Origin: CAWFGW01 sp963815495
GTDB taxonomy: Bacteria; Bacteroidota; Bacteroidia; Cytophagales; JAAEPT01
Direction: 5' to 3'
Assembly: GCA_963815495.1 (NCBI GenBank)
Contig: CAWFGW010000031.1
Span: forward strand, 158,795 to 222,794
DNA: 64,000 nt
Shown: positions 35,231 through 45,118 of the stretch, piece after piece
Layout of the letters: each line of letters starts with the position of its first letter
Position numbering within the stretch: position 1 is the first letter of the stretch
The notes under the pieces: generated by a model
Told to the model about the DNA's origin: nothing
What the model saw: only the letters and a program-made list of their open reading frames with translations
Databases searched by the model: none
Translations under genes and position numbers: made by a program

Positions 35231-36184
35231 ATGGTAGAATCGATTTACAAGTTTCTCTTTTCTACCATTTTTAGTTTTTGTATTTGTACTTGCACAGCAC
35301 AGCTATTAAACCTTCCTCAAACATTTTCACCAAAAGCTTCTCTTGCATACGACTTCGCATCGCGCGGTAATTTTACTACAAAAACAAGCCTTTTGAACCT
35401 CTCTTTCCCATTAAAAACTAAACTGGGGCTCCAACTGGATTTAACACAAAAAAGAAAAGGAATTGAGGGAATTGAAGATGTATTGAAAGTGCAGTTTTCT
35501 CAAAAATTAATTGGAGTAAATCTTCGAAATACGGTTTTTGAAACGCCTTTCATCAAACAAACGCAACAGCGGATTGGGCTTTCTTTCACCAACATTAGCT
35601 ATCAAAAGAAGCTACATTTTTTGCTCTACCGTTTTGGTGGAAACTATTACTACACTCCTAACTCTGAACACACTGCTTTTTCGATTAATGGCTTAGTTGC
35701 ACAAATGCAGGTCATCAATTTACGCAACGTGTTGTTTTATGGTGCTATAGGTGTTTGGAACCATGGTAATAGAATTTTATTGCCTGTGGTTGGCTGGATG
35801 CATAAGATTGATCGAACGATTTCTTATACGTTAATATTTCCTTCATCAGCAAAGTTCACCTATAAAGTAAATCGGGATTTAAAGTTAGATGCAACCACCT
35901 ACCTTAATACCATCCGAAATCAGGTGGTAGAAAACAAGACACACTATAGCTCGCAATTTTCTCAAATAAGAAGTGGCGCCCAACTGCGATGGCAAGTAGG
36001 TCGCTCAAGTGTTATTAATCTTGAAGGTGGAATTGAATATTTTTCACGCTTTAATCAATGGCAGGATTTTGAAAAACAAGCGAGCATCAAACTACCAACC
36101 AGACCTTTTGGAAAAATATCCTTCTTTTACACCTTTGGAAAATCATTATTTAACGCTGATGTGTTGAATATTAATTTAGAGTAG
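35231..36184 (+). CDS. Predicted outer-membrane beta-barrel protein
   Basis: 317 residues. N-terminal hydrophobic segment (about 5-23, ending T-A-Q) followed by strongly alternating strands and aromatic girdle residues throughout (for example F-L-L-Y-R-F-G-G-N-Y-Y-Y, F-G-K-I-S-F-F-Y-T-F-G). The pattern resembles DUF6268-type barrels, not PorP/SprF; I do not assign a family. It is in line with two lipoprotein genes. Confidence 0.6.
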   Translation: MVESIYKFLFSTIFSFCICTCTAQLLNLPQTFSPKASLAYDFASRGNFTTKTSLLNLSFPLKTKLGLQLDLTQKRKGIEGIEDVLKVQFSQKLIGVNLRNTVFETPFIKQTQQRIGLSFTNISYQKKLHFLLYRFGGNYYYTPNSEHTAFSINGLVAQMQVINLRNVLFYGAIGVWNHGNRILLPVVGWMHKIDRTISYTLIFPSSAKFTYKVNRDLKLDATTYLNTIRNQVVENKTHYSSQFSQIRSGAQLRWQVGRSSVINLEGGIEYFSRFNQWQDFEKQASIKLPTRPFGKISFFYTFGKSLFNADVLNINLE

Positions 36185-36289
36185 ATTTAATATTGGCAAA
36201 TAGGTTTGTCTAGCTTTTTACTTCAAAACATAACTTTTGTATTCTTATTTCGTCTACAAATACTTCGGCTACCAAAACCAACTGGCTCT

Positions 36290-37354
36290 ATGTTTCTTAT
36301 TACCAAATCATTACTCCGCTCATTTGCAACGGCTTTCATTGCTATTTTCATTTTTTCATGTAGTCCAACAAACAATTTAACGATTGGAGTTAAACAACCG
36401 TCTCCTGTTTTCATTCCTTCATCAATTAAAAAAATAGGCGTTATCAATAGAAACGCAGTAGTTGAAGGGAATAAAAAACTTGATGATCTTGACAAAATAT
36501 TATCTCTTGAGGGCAAAAATCTAGACAAAGATGGCGCTCAAAAAGCAACTGAAGGTCTTTATGATGAGCTTATTCAAATGAATAGATTTGACGAAATTAA
36601 GTTAATCGATGCGCAAGAAATTAAAAGTCCAGGTATGGGTGTTTTTCCTGTGACGCTTACTTGGGATATAATTAATAGATATTGCAAAGAAAACAGCGTA
36701 GATGCGCTTTTTTTCTTGTCTTTTTACGATACAGAGTCAAAAATCAATTCTGAAATCATACCTGTAGAATTAGACGGACCGCTGGGTGTAAAAATCCCTA
36801 CGGCTGAAACAAGAGTAACCGTCAACACAGTAATTAAAACAGGGTGGCGAATTTATGACCCTATAGATGAAATTGTTCGAGATGAATTTGTCGTTGTTGA
36901 ACGGATTACTTCTACTGGACGAGGGATAAATCCGGTTAAAGCCGCTGAAGCAATTATAGGCAGAAAAGAAGCAGTTCTCCAAATTAGCAATTCGATAGGG
37001 CATAACTACGCTAGGAGAATACAGCCGTATACTACTCGTGTTAAAAGAAAATATTATGTGAGAGGATCTTCAAATTTTAAAATCGCTCAACGAAGAGCTC
37101 AAACCGGAGACTGGAATGGTGCTGCTGAATTATGGAAAAAAGAAGTCAACAACTCGAAAGGTAAAATAGCTGGAAGAGCTTATTATAACATGGCTATTAT
37201 TAACGAGATAAATGGTGATTTAACAGCTGCCATTGATTGGGCTTCCAAATCTTATGTAGATTATAAAAATAAAGATGCTCTTCGCTACTTAAACACTCTT
37301 AAACATAGGCTGAGACAAAACCAAGTGCTGAAGAACCAGCTAAATGAAAACTAA
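36290..37354 (+). CDS. DUF6340-type lipoprotein
   Basis: 354 residues from the ATG at 36290, which gives a good lipoprotein leader (lipobox I-F-S-C near residue 23); the frame opens earlier at a TTG (36206) but that adds a non-signal hydrophobic extension. The mature domain starts with V-F-I-P-S-S-I-K-K-I-G-V-I-N-R and includes V-D-A-L-F-F-L-S-F-Y-D-T-E and G-W-R-I-Y-D-P features of DUF6340; the C-terminal 90 residues look like TPR helices (G-D-W-N-G-A-A-E-L-W, Y-Y-N-M-A-I-I-N-E). Function unknown. Confidence 0.75.
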   Translation: MFLITKSLLRSFATAFIAIFIFSCSPTNNLTIGVKQPSPVFIPSSIKKIGVINRNAVVEGNKKLDDLDKILSLEGKNLDKDGAQKATEGLYDELIQMNRFDEIKLIDAQEIKSPGMGVFPVTLTWDIINRYCKENSVDALFFLSFYDTESKINSEIIPVELDGPLGVKIPTAETRVTVNTVIKTGWRIYDPIDEIVRDEFVVVERITSTGRGINPVKAAEAIIGRKEAVLQISNSIGHNYARRIQPYTTRVKRKYYVRGSSNFKIAQRRAQTGDWNGAAELWKKEVNNSKGKIAGRAYYNMAIINEINGDLTAAIDWASKSYVDYKNKDALRYLNTLKHRLRQNQVLKNQLNEN

Positions 37355-37430
37355 TGACTCACTCTTAGAAAACAAAACATCCTTAATTAACCAACAAATT
37401 AAGTGCTGAAGAGCATTAAAATTTCCAAAT

Positions 37431-40220
37431 CTAATTCGCCTCAAGATCCAACATCCGCAACGATTTTCTATTTACGATATAGATCGTAAACTTGTCCGTA
37501 GAGCTAGAATATAACATCGCAATTTCATGGGCACCATCGAGTGCTTCTCCGCCAATTAATTTCCCTTTTTTGTTGTACAATAAAACTTTGTCAGCTTCTT
37601 TGCTTACTAATACAAACACCTCTTTCCCTGAGATTGGATAATACTGAAGTTCCAAATCATCATACGGAAGTTCTACCGTCAGTAACTCTTTTTTATCATC
37701 ATTGAGTACTTGCCAAACGTTGTCAAAAGCATGAACTAAATATACTTTTTGTTCATCACCCGTGCTTTTTGCTAATTGTGTTTTAGGGTGTTCGGCTATT
37801 GTTTTAAAATTGATTAATTTCTCCGCCTTACCATTGAAATTATAGATCTGTACATCTTGACTGTCTACCACGACCGAAATGGTGGATTTACGTAAACTTG
37901 GTCCCACACTTACAAACCAATCGGAAGTAATATTTCCATTAAGTGCAATTGGGAAACCTGAATATTCATCTCCTCGTCTCTCGAATGCATGCAGCTTGTT
38001 TTGTTCTGCGATTAAGATAAAATCTTTACCCCGAACCCTAACATGTTTGCCTGGCTGTGCAAGTTTTGAATCAAACTTCTTTGGATTCCATCCCTCTAAA
38101 TCAGTACCTGATATATCATACAACACGACAGTTCCATCTGTTTTAGAAACTAACACGCGATAATTTTTGCTTCCATTATAATCAATTACTGATAAGGTAT
38201 TTATATCTCCTTCTCCGTGTTTTACCGTGTATGGATAGTGCTCTACGTCATTCCCTTTTCTATCAATACAATACACTTTATTTTTTGTAGCAAAAAGGTA
38301 TTGTAATTTTTGATTTTTATAGACATCAACTTGTTCAATTTCTGAGATTATAGGTCCGTCTAACTTGTAGGACCAAAGCAATTCTCCATTGTAGGCAATT
38401 AAGCTTAACTTAAAGTTTGAATCAAGTAGCAACACCTCGCGCGTTTTATCTACATGATTCAATACAACGGAGGGCTTCTCTATAATCGGTGCATCTAAAA
38501 ATATCTCAAACACCACTTTACCATTTGAAACTTTTGCAGCAACAGGGTTTTCTGTGTTTAATGGTTTGTCCTGTGATTTTTTATCTTCTGGAATCGTCCC
38601 TTCAAATACACTAGTCACACTGGTGAATAATTGTTCGTTTTCATTCGATACTTGCAATGACAACATGCCTATTTGTTTGAAAAAAGGTTTATACTGTTGT
38701 AATATTTTTTTCCCTTCATCAGACAGGTTGCTTTCAAGCCACGTAATTGATCGACTTAAATCGACATAGTAACCGAAGTTAGCATCTGCAAAATAACGCT
38801 CTACTAAATAATTTTTTTCTAACGAACGGCTCCATACTTCATCGTCTTCCAAATCATTAATGAGTGATTTAATAGGCTGCTCGGTTTCAGCAACCACGAT
38901 ATAATCCCCGATTACGGAATAATACGTTTCTTCAAACCCAGAAAAGTACTCCCCGAACACCATTCCTGGAAAATCCAATTCACCCATAAAGGTGATATCT
39001 ACATCTTTATATTCTTCCCGTTTTAGTTCCTGATCTTGTTCTAGAATATTTCTACTAATATTCTCAAACAACTTAGTGCCTTCTTCCACATCTTTAGGCT
39101 TGATGTAAATAAGTTTATCGATGGATTTCAATCTATTTAACACTTCCACCAAAACTACTTCCCCTTTAATGGATTGATATACCTCGTCTACATCTACCTG
39201 ATAGGTCTTTTTCAGCACATCCCAGTCTTCAATTAAATCTTTTGAAGAGCTATAGGCATACTGTTCCAGATTTTGTTTAAACAACTTGCCGTCACCAATA
39301 CCTACATATGCATAACTTATGGTACGCATCGGTAAAATGGTGTTAATAGTAAACGGTATTGGAGGTTGCGATTTTAAACAATTGGCAAATGTGAAAGTGG
39401 TGTCCGAATCATGAATAAAACCATTAAGATAAATAGCTTCTTCATCAAATTTGATGTCTAGAAAAGCATTGTCAGCAAAATGTTCCAAGGCACTAATGAA
39501 TGACTTACCAGTATCTTTCATATATGGTTTTACTGACTGAAACAACATCACTGGATTTACATACATGTTCAGTGACTCTGTGCTCACTTCCGTAGCTTCA
39601 TGCATTTTTTTCTTCGCCAACACATGCACGTTCCCCACGTCCGATTGAAGCGTTTCAATGATTTCTTTAAAGGCCGATTCTGATGGACTAATTACATACA
39701 AGCCATTTAATAGTGCTAAATAAAGCTTTTCTTTCTTTCGAGTAACTACGGTATATAGTACCCCTTTATATTCTGAAAATCCAAATTCTGCTTTTTTATA
39801 CTTTTCCTTGAACCCTTCGAGTAAGGCATCTATAAATTGTTGATCTGTTTTACTTTCAGGAATGACTAATGCAGGCACCACCTTCTTTTCCGCCTTTGCT
39901 AATATCAATAATAAGGTTTTATCGCCTGTGATATCAAACACCGAATATCCTTTCACCTTTAAAATACTATCTGATTCTGTGATTAAGTGAGATAGTCCAT
40001 CTGTTAACTCGGACTGTAATAAGCGCTTTAGGGTTAACGTTTCTTCATGGTCATACCACCAGTCATCGATTTTTGACAATTCAATTACTGCCACAGCATC
40101 TTCTGGAACTGCACCCCACAACTGAGCTGCTTTTGCTTGATATTTGAAAAAATAAAACCAAACACCAGCGCCAATGACTAATGTAATTACTAAACCTATT
40201 AATAACTTTTTCACGTTCAA
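37431..40220 (-). CDS. Membrane-anchored DUF3352-like protein with C-terminal propeller
   Basis: 929 residues. One N-terminal membrane anchor (about 4-24). The next 550 residues resemble DUF3352: the opening P-E-D-A-V-A-V-I-E-L motif, an internal 'protein-that-checks-itself' style of long alpha/beta repeats and a second R-T-I-S-Y-A-Y-V-G-I-G segment. From about residue 600 there are repeating beta-strand motifs (G-E-L-L-W-S-Y-K-L, K-V-Y-C-I-D-R-K-G, Y-N-K-K-G-K-L) typical of PQQ/quinoprotein-like propellers. Periplasmic orientation is inferred. No neighbours of known function suggest a role. Confidence 0.65.
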   Translation of the reverse strand: MNVKKLLIGLVITLVIGAGVWFYFFKYQAKAAQLWGAVPEDAVAVIELSKIDDWWYDHEETLTLKRLLQSELTDGLSHLITESDSILKVKGYSVFDITGDKTLLLILAKAEKKVVPALVIPESKTDQQFIDALLEGFKEKYKKAEFGFSEYKGVLYTVVTRKKEKLYLALLNGLYVISPSESAFKEIIETLQSDVGNVHVLAKKKMHEATEVSTESLNMYVNPVMLFQSVKPYMKDTGKSFISALEHFADNAFLDIKFDEEAIYLNGFIHDSDTTFTFANCLKSQPPIPFTINTILPMRTISYAYVGIGDGKLFKQNLEQYAYSSSKDLIEDWDVLKKTYQVDVDEVYQSIKGEVVLVEVLNRLKSIDKLIYIKPKDVEEGTKLFENISRNILEQDQELKREEYKDVDITFMGELDFPGMVFGEYFSGFEETYYSVIGDYIVVAETEQPIKSLINDLEDDEVWSRSLEKNYLVERYFADANFGYYVDLSRSITWLESNLSDEGKKILQQYKPFFKQIGMLSLQVSNENEQLFTSVTSVFEGTIPEDKKSQDKPLNTENPVAAKVSNGKVVFEIFLDAPIIEKPSVVLNHVDKTREVLLLDSNFKLSLIAYNGELLWSYKLDGPIISEIEQVDVYKNQKLQYLFATKNKVYCIDRKGNDVEHYPYTVKHGEGDINTLSVIDYNGSKNYRVLVSKTDGTVVLYDISGTDLEGWNPKKFDSKLAQPGKHVRVRGKDFILIAEQNKLHAFERRGDEYSGFPIALNGNITSDWFVSVGPSLRKSTISVVVDSQDVQIYNFNGKAEKLINFKTIAEHPKTQLAKSTGDEQKVYLVHAFDNVWQVLNDDKKELLTVELPYDDLELQYYPISGKEVFVLVSKEADKVLLYNKKGKLIGGEALDGAHEIAMLYSSSTDKFTIYIVNRKSLRMLDLEAN

Positions 40221-40642
40221 TTAATTATTCCATTTCTGATTCTTCAAATGTATAAAGAAATTGGGAGGATGTCTTAAGCGGTTATCCACCACCGCAACGT
40301 AAGTTACTTTTTAGCTAAAAGAAATTTAAATTATATCATGCAATAAATTTTTAATTTTAATACATGATTAAACCAATCTACAGAACTATCATACCAGAAA
40401 AGCATCGAATTATGTTGTTGCAAAAACTCAACTATTTCAAAAGCTATTTCAATCTGGGAAAGTTTGACTAAGTGTGGATTTTTAGAGCTCAACCATTTTT
40501 TATAGAGGTGCTTTGAAGGGTAAATTATACACCAGGATGATACGCTGAAGGTGATTCATTTTGCAGCAAAACCGTGGCTGAGGAAAAGATAAAAAGCCGA
40601 ATTGATACATCAACCCGGCTTTCCACAAAAAATTTAACCAAA
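40221..40642. other. Spacer of about 420 bp with possible gene remnants
   Basis: No full gene. On the plus strand there is a 35-codon ORF (40364-40471) starting M-I-K-P-I-Y-R-T-I-I-P, and in another frame at 40524-40592 a tail reading D-T-L-K-V-I-H-F-A-A-K-P-W-L-R-K-R then stop. The latter resembles the H-F-x-x-x-K-P-W region of GT8-type glycosyltransferases, so this may be a decayed plus-strand gene; the similarity is by eye and short. The right end holds a terminator for the minus-strand lipoprotein. Confidence 0.35.
40593..40622 (-). terminator. Intrinsic terminator after the surface module
   Basis: aaagccg (40593-40599) pairs with cggcttt (40616-40622), with an inner ttga/tcaa pairing; on the minus strand the stem is followed by TTATCTTTT. 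It is 20 bp after the stop of the PKD-like lipoprotein gene. Confidence 0.75.
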
Positions 40643-41344
40643 CTATTTTATCGAGATTGTCTTTCGCTGAATTGAGCTTTTCGCTCCGTCTCTATCCTGA
40701 ACTTGAAGCGTAACTTCATATTCACCATAATCACCAAAGACCCAGTCAATCTCATTTTTATCGCTTTCAATTGTTTTTCCTTCTACGGTATATATGTACT
40801 TGACAATACCTCCTCCATAATTCTGATCACCATCTGCAGAATTTTTTCCTGAAATGTTGTAATGAAAAAATCCTTTCTCTAAACGTCTCTCATAGGAAAG
40901 AACTGCATGAGGAGGAATGTTTTCAAAAGCAATAAGTTCCAAGGTTGCAGACGCTATTCGATTGAGTTTATCTACCACTTTAAATTCAATCACATTCACT
41001 CCCAAGTTAAATGGCTCTACACTTAGTTGCGATGTTCCAGCCTTTGTAGACAAAGCACCCGAAGTTTTTACTCCTGATTGAAAAACTCCTCCCTGACCAG
41101 TAACAAACTTATAAGTTACATTGGCTACTTTATTATCCTCATCTTTTAGGACTAGTGAATATGTCTTTACCTTTTTCGGGCTCTTGAGCGATATTTTAAC
41201 AGAATCTGTTCGTGATGTTACGAGCGATTTCCCAGCTTTAAACCCTATTGAAAGAGCAGTATCTGTACCTTCAACAGCGTTACCTAAGTCATCACAAGCA
41301 GTCAGTGTTACTATTATTAAAATGATATGTATATACTTTTTCAT
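40643..41344 (-). CDS. PKD-like domain lipoprotein
   Basis: 233 residues. Lipoprotein leader (lipobox L-T-A-C at about residues 13-16). Two beta-sandwich domains: residues about 30-130, and a C-terminal PKD-like domain with N-S-A-D-G-D, the W-V-F-G-D-Y-G-E-Y-E-V-T-L-Q-V-Q-D-R-D-G motif and a basic end (I-Q-R-K-T-I-S-I-K). It starts 12 bp after the T9SS repeat protein, so it is in one operon with it; it may anchor or assist the surface protein (inference). Confidence 0.8.
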   Translation of the reverse strand: MKKYIHIILIIVTLTACDDLGNAVEGTDTALSIGFKAGKSLVTSRTDSVKISLKSPKKVKTYSLVLKDEDNKVANVTYKFVTGQGGVFQSGVKTSGALSTKAGTSQLSVEPFNLGVNVIEFKVVDKLNRIASATLELIAFENIPPHAVLSYERRLEKGFFHYNISGKNSADGDQNYGGGIVKYIYTVEGKTIESDKNEIDWVFGDYGEYEVTLQVQDRDGAKSSIQRKTISIK

Positions 41345-41356
41345 AGTTGAAATTCT

Positions 41357-44300
41357 TTATTGTTTTACGATTCTAAATACTTCGTTCACATTATCTCCCA
41401 CCACATGCACAATGTAGCTTCCTTTTTCTAAGTCTGTCACATCTATTTTATTCGTTGATGAGGTGATTTTACGATGTATAACCTCTTGACCTAAAGAGTT
41501 AAAAATAAGTACTTGTGTATTATCAAAATGATCATTTATTAACTCTAGCGACAACACCGAGTTAAAAGGATTTGGGTACAACCTTAAGTTTGATTTTGCA
41601 AAACCAGTAATCGTATTGTTACTTGAGTTTGTAATGGTTTCAACCACTTGCGGTTTTATATAAATGGCAGAGTCTAGTGAAAGTGCCCTTTTACACCCAC
41701 GAGGTGAGGAAACAGTCAGTGAAACATCCATATCCCCTTCTGAATAGTAATAATGCCAAGGTTCACTTTCAATGGAGGTCAAACTATCACCAAACTCCCA
41801 TTTGTAGCGATGTGCGCCTTTTCCTATAAATTTCATTTTTGCAGCTTCTCCAAATTCTAGCGTGTCGGCTAACACTACAATACTTCCATACACTGTGTCG
41901 ACCTTAACTTGTACCAAATTATAAATCACTGGACATTCACTCTCGTTAAGTGCTTCTACTTTAATGTTTTGATCTCCCTGTTCATGAAATTTTATTTTCT
42001 TGCCATACCTCCATTCATCGTCACCTAAGGCCCATTGAAATATAGTTTGAGCATCTTCGCCTGTGACACTTGCTTCTAACTCAACAGTATCTCCAGCACA
42101 AACTTTCGTTATGCCTTCAACAGCGGGTTTAGGAAGACCTTCCTTCACTTCAATATTTAATGAATCTTTTGAAACACAACCAGCGTTGTTGGAATAAGTA
42201 TATACTGCCTGATAAGTCCCTTTTTCTTGCAGATAATTTTTAAAACGCCCATAGTCATCAAACTCTTCGCCTGACCACTCTCCTCCTTTAGGGAAAGTTG
42301 TTGGATAGTAATTAAAATCGTAATCTGAAGAATTATTACAAAATGCCGTGTCAACACCAGCCTCAACCGCTGTAACTTCAAGAATTGTGAGATTTACTTC
42401 ACTTGTTGTTGTGCAGCCGTCACCGTTTGTGTAAGAATAAGTAACAACATGGTCTCCAGATCCAAAAATAGTTGGGTTGAGTACATTATTGAATATACCA
42501 GCTCCTTTCCATGTACCTCCTTTTGGGAACCCCTTATCTTTTAAGTCTAAGGATGATTCATTTTCACAGCGATGGATTGATGAGGCAGAAACAAGTGTTG
42601 ATTGCTTCAAAGTTATAGTTCGAGTAGCTGAGGCGCTACATTTGTTCAAATCAGTATAGTTATACGTAAGCACTGTTTTACCAATTTTAAGAGTAGAAAG
42701 ATCAAGATTGTTACCATTGACAGTTCCTCCTAACCAACTCCCTCCATTAGGAGAATGACCAGTTAAAGTCACCAATTTATCCCCATCACATACTTCCAAA
42801 TCATCTCCTGCACTAATTATTGGTAACTTGTTTACACTAACAGTTTTCGTGGCTGTAGCACTACATCCAAAACCATTGGTGAAAGTATAACTCAACGTAT
42901 GATTGCCGACACCGGCTGCCGATGGGCTAAAATTTTCTCCACTTAACCCAGCACCGGACCACGTTCCATTTTTTGGGTAACCATCAGTCATCTTATAATT
43001 GGAAGCATCCACACACAAATTAAGCGAAGGTCCAACGGCTACATCGGGTGTGTTGTTCACATAAATAGTTTTAAGGCTTGTAGCCGTACAGTTGTTTTTA
43101 TCCGTGTAAGAATAAGTAATTGTAAATATACCTGCTCCTGCAATGGATGGATCAAACATGTTCCTATTTATGGCCGCGGAACCTTTCCACTCTCCTCCTG
43201 TAGGTGTAGCTCCTTGTATGCTTATTGGATCAGCTTCCTCACACACTTGAATAGGATTTCCCGCATTTACTAATGGGTTTTCATACACAATAACTTTGCG
43301 TGTATCTACCCCTTCGCAACCCGCTGTACCACTTATTTTATATTGAATAATATGGGAACCTACACCTGCTGATTTCGGACTGAAATATTGTCCAAAAACT
43401 CCTTCTCCACTATACACTCCGCCAGAGGGTACTTCACCATTGAGTTGAAAGTCAATCGCGTTCACACACGTTTCTATTGTTGCTCCAGCATCGACTACAG
43501 GGTTATCCAGCACTGAAATTTTAAAATCTTTTTCTGCACTACACCCTTCCGTTGTCGTGTAATGGTATTTTGCATTATAAATGCCTACCCCTGCTTGTTG
43601 TGTTAAAAAAAGCTCTCCTACAATGTATTGTCCAATATAGGTACCTCCAGTAGGATTACCTGCTTTCAATATTTCAGAACCTGAATTTTTACATAAAATC
43701 ACATCTTCCACTTTCACTGCAGGCAGCTGCTTAATCGCTATTTTTTTTGTGTCAGTGCCACCACATCCGTTATTATCTTCATAACTATAAGTAAGAGAGA
43801 CTTCTTCTCTTGTAGTAACCGAAGGATCAAATCGGTTGTTTACCACACCTTCACCCGACCACACCCCTCCTATCGGATATCCTTCCAACTCAAATGCTTC
43901 TCTATTTTTACAGACAGAAATATCAGCATAAGCAAATACTTCTGGTTGTTCATTCACTGTTATTTGCATTTGATCGATAGCTGTGCAATGCGTTTCATTA
44001 TCGGTATAGGTAAGTGTTATGGTGTTTTTACCAATCAACAATTCAGAAGGAGTAAATTTATTTGAATTGACCCCTCTGCCAGACCACGTCATATTGTTAA
44101 GGTCGTTTGATGGTAAAGTGGCTCCAGCTATCAAATCAATTGCTGTTGCTTTTTCACAGATTGCTAAATCATCACCTGCATAAATTTCAGGTAACTTTTT
44201 GACTGTCATGATTACCTCACCTGTGCTCACACAGTTAGAAAAAGCATCGGAATAGGTATAAGTAAGTTTATGTTGACCAGCCCCAGCGGTTAAGGTGTTA

Positions 44301-45106
44301 AAGTTTCTCCCAGTAACCCCTTTTCCTGTCCACACACCATTTGCAGGTATTCCGGTCAAACTATACACCCCAAAGTCTAAACACAATTCTTGTGGTTCAT
44401 CTACTGCTACTGCCGAAGTATTATTCACCTGAATGGTAATCGATTTCTCCACTAAACCATTATCATACTGCTTCGAAATTGTGATTTTGTATTGTCCTTC
44501 CCCTAAGTCTGAGGGATCAAAAACCCAGTTGTTTTTCAACCCTTGTCCTGAAATGTGGTCAGGGGTTCCATTGATATAGCCCCTTAAATCAAACGCTTGA
44601 GTGGTATTACAAACACTCTGAATAGCATTGGTGTTTTTGAAGGATATTGGTTCTTGGATTTCTATAGTTCGAGTACCCAAGTTGGTATGACCACATGACT
44701 CGGTATGATGCTCATCAGGCCACAAGCTTTTATCGATTTTGTAATACCTGATTTTCACCTCATGTTCTGACATAGTTATACTACACTCCTTACTTGGTGT
44801 GACACTAATTTTTTCAACAAAGGTTCTTGAGTCTGTACCATCATATTTTATTTCTTTTTTTATGGATCTCACTAAACCTGGACAACCATTGTAATCGAAA
44901 TAATAATGGTACTTCATGGATAGTGCTACCCCTTTTGAGCCACACCCAAACGTGTTAGTCAAGGGTAATTCTTGCGTGTTCCATGTATCAAAAGTAATTG
45001 AAGGGCCACCTACATATAAAAGCTTGTTGCTGTTGAAAGGTGCTGACTTTTGCGCTTGCGCCACATAAAACAGGGTACACAAGCAAAACAATAAAATTTT
45101 TCTCAT
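41357..45106 (-). CDS. Giant surface protein with 11 Ig-like repeats and T9SS sorting domain
   Basis: 1249 residues. Signal peptide (about 1-18, ending A-Q-A-Q). From about residue 165 to 960 there are eleven degenerate repeats of roughly 70 residues, each with G-G-x-W-x-G-x-G-V, an F-x-P-x-x-A-G-x-G turn, Y-x-Y-x-D-x-x-G-C and a closing T-x-x-V-x-V strand. Repeats 4, 6, 7, 8 and 10 are the most regular; 1, 5 and 11 are variant. Two PKD-like domains follow. The last 75 residues (L-R-L-Y-P-N-P-F to V-F-R-I-V-K-Q) are a type A T9SS C-terminal domain. A secreted or surface-attached adhesin-like protein is inferred; binding partner unknown. Confidence 0.9.
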   Translation of the reverse strand: MRKILLFCLCTLFYVAQAQKSAPFNSNKLLYVGGPSITFDTWNTQELPLTNTFGCGSKGVALSMKYHYYFDYNGCPGLVRSIKKEIKYDGTDSRTFVEKISVTPSKECSITMSEHEVKIRYYKIDKSLWPDEHHTESCGHTNLGTRTIEIQEPISFKNTNAIQSVCNTTQAFDLRGYINGTPDHISGQGLKNNWVFDPSDLGEGQYKITISKQYDNGLVEKSITIQVNNTSAVAVDEPQELCLDFGVYSLTGIPANGVWTGKGVTGRNFNTLTAGAGQHKLTYTYSDAFSNCVSTGEVIMTVKKLPEIYAGDDLAICEKATAIDLIAGATLPSNDLNNMTWSGRGVNSNKFTPSELLIGKNTITLTYTDNETHCTAIDQMQITVNEQPEVFAYADISVCKNREAFELEGYPIGGVWSGEGVVNNRFDPSVTTREEVSLTYSYEDNNGCGGTDTKKIAIKQLPAVKVEDVILCKNSGSEILKAGNPTGGTYIGQYIVGELFLTQQAGVGIYNAKYHYTTTEGCSAEKDFKISVLDNPVVDAGATIETCVNAIDFQLNGEVPSGGVYSGEGVFGQYFSPKSAGVGSHIIQYKISGTAGCEGVDTRKVIVYENPLVNAGNPIQVCEEADPISIQGATPTGGEWKGSAAINRNMFDPSIAGAGIFTITYSYTDKNNCTATSLKTIYVNNTPDVAVGPSLNLCVDASNYKMTDGYPKNGTWSGAGLSGENFSPSAAGVGNHTLSYTFTNGFGCSATATKTVSVNKLPIISAGDDLEVCDGDKLVTLTGHSPNGGSWLGGTVNGNNLDLSTLKIGKTVLTYNYTDLNKCSASATRTITLKQSTLVSASSIHRCENESSLDLKDKGFPKGGTWKGAGIFNNVLNPTIFGSGDHVVTYSYTNGDGCTTTSEVNLTILEVTAVEAGVDTAFCNNSSDYDFNYYPTTFPKGGEWSGEEFDDYGRFKNYLQEKGTYQAVYTYSNNAGCVSKDSLNIEVKEGLPKPAVEGITKVCAGDTVELEASVTGEDAQTIFQWALGDDEWRYGKKIKFHEQGDQNIKVEALNESECPVIYNLVQVKVDTVYGSIVVLADTLEFGEAAKMKFIGKGAHRYKWEFGDSLTSIESEPWHYYYSEGDMDVSLTVSSPRGCKRALSLDSAIYIKPQVVETITNSSNNTITGFAKSNLRLYPNPFNSVLSLELINDHFDNTQVLIFNSLGQEVIHRKITSSTNKIDVTDLEKGSYIVHVVGDNVNEVFRIVKQ

Positions 45107-45118
45107 CGCTGGTTACTA

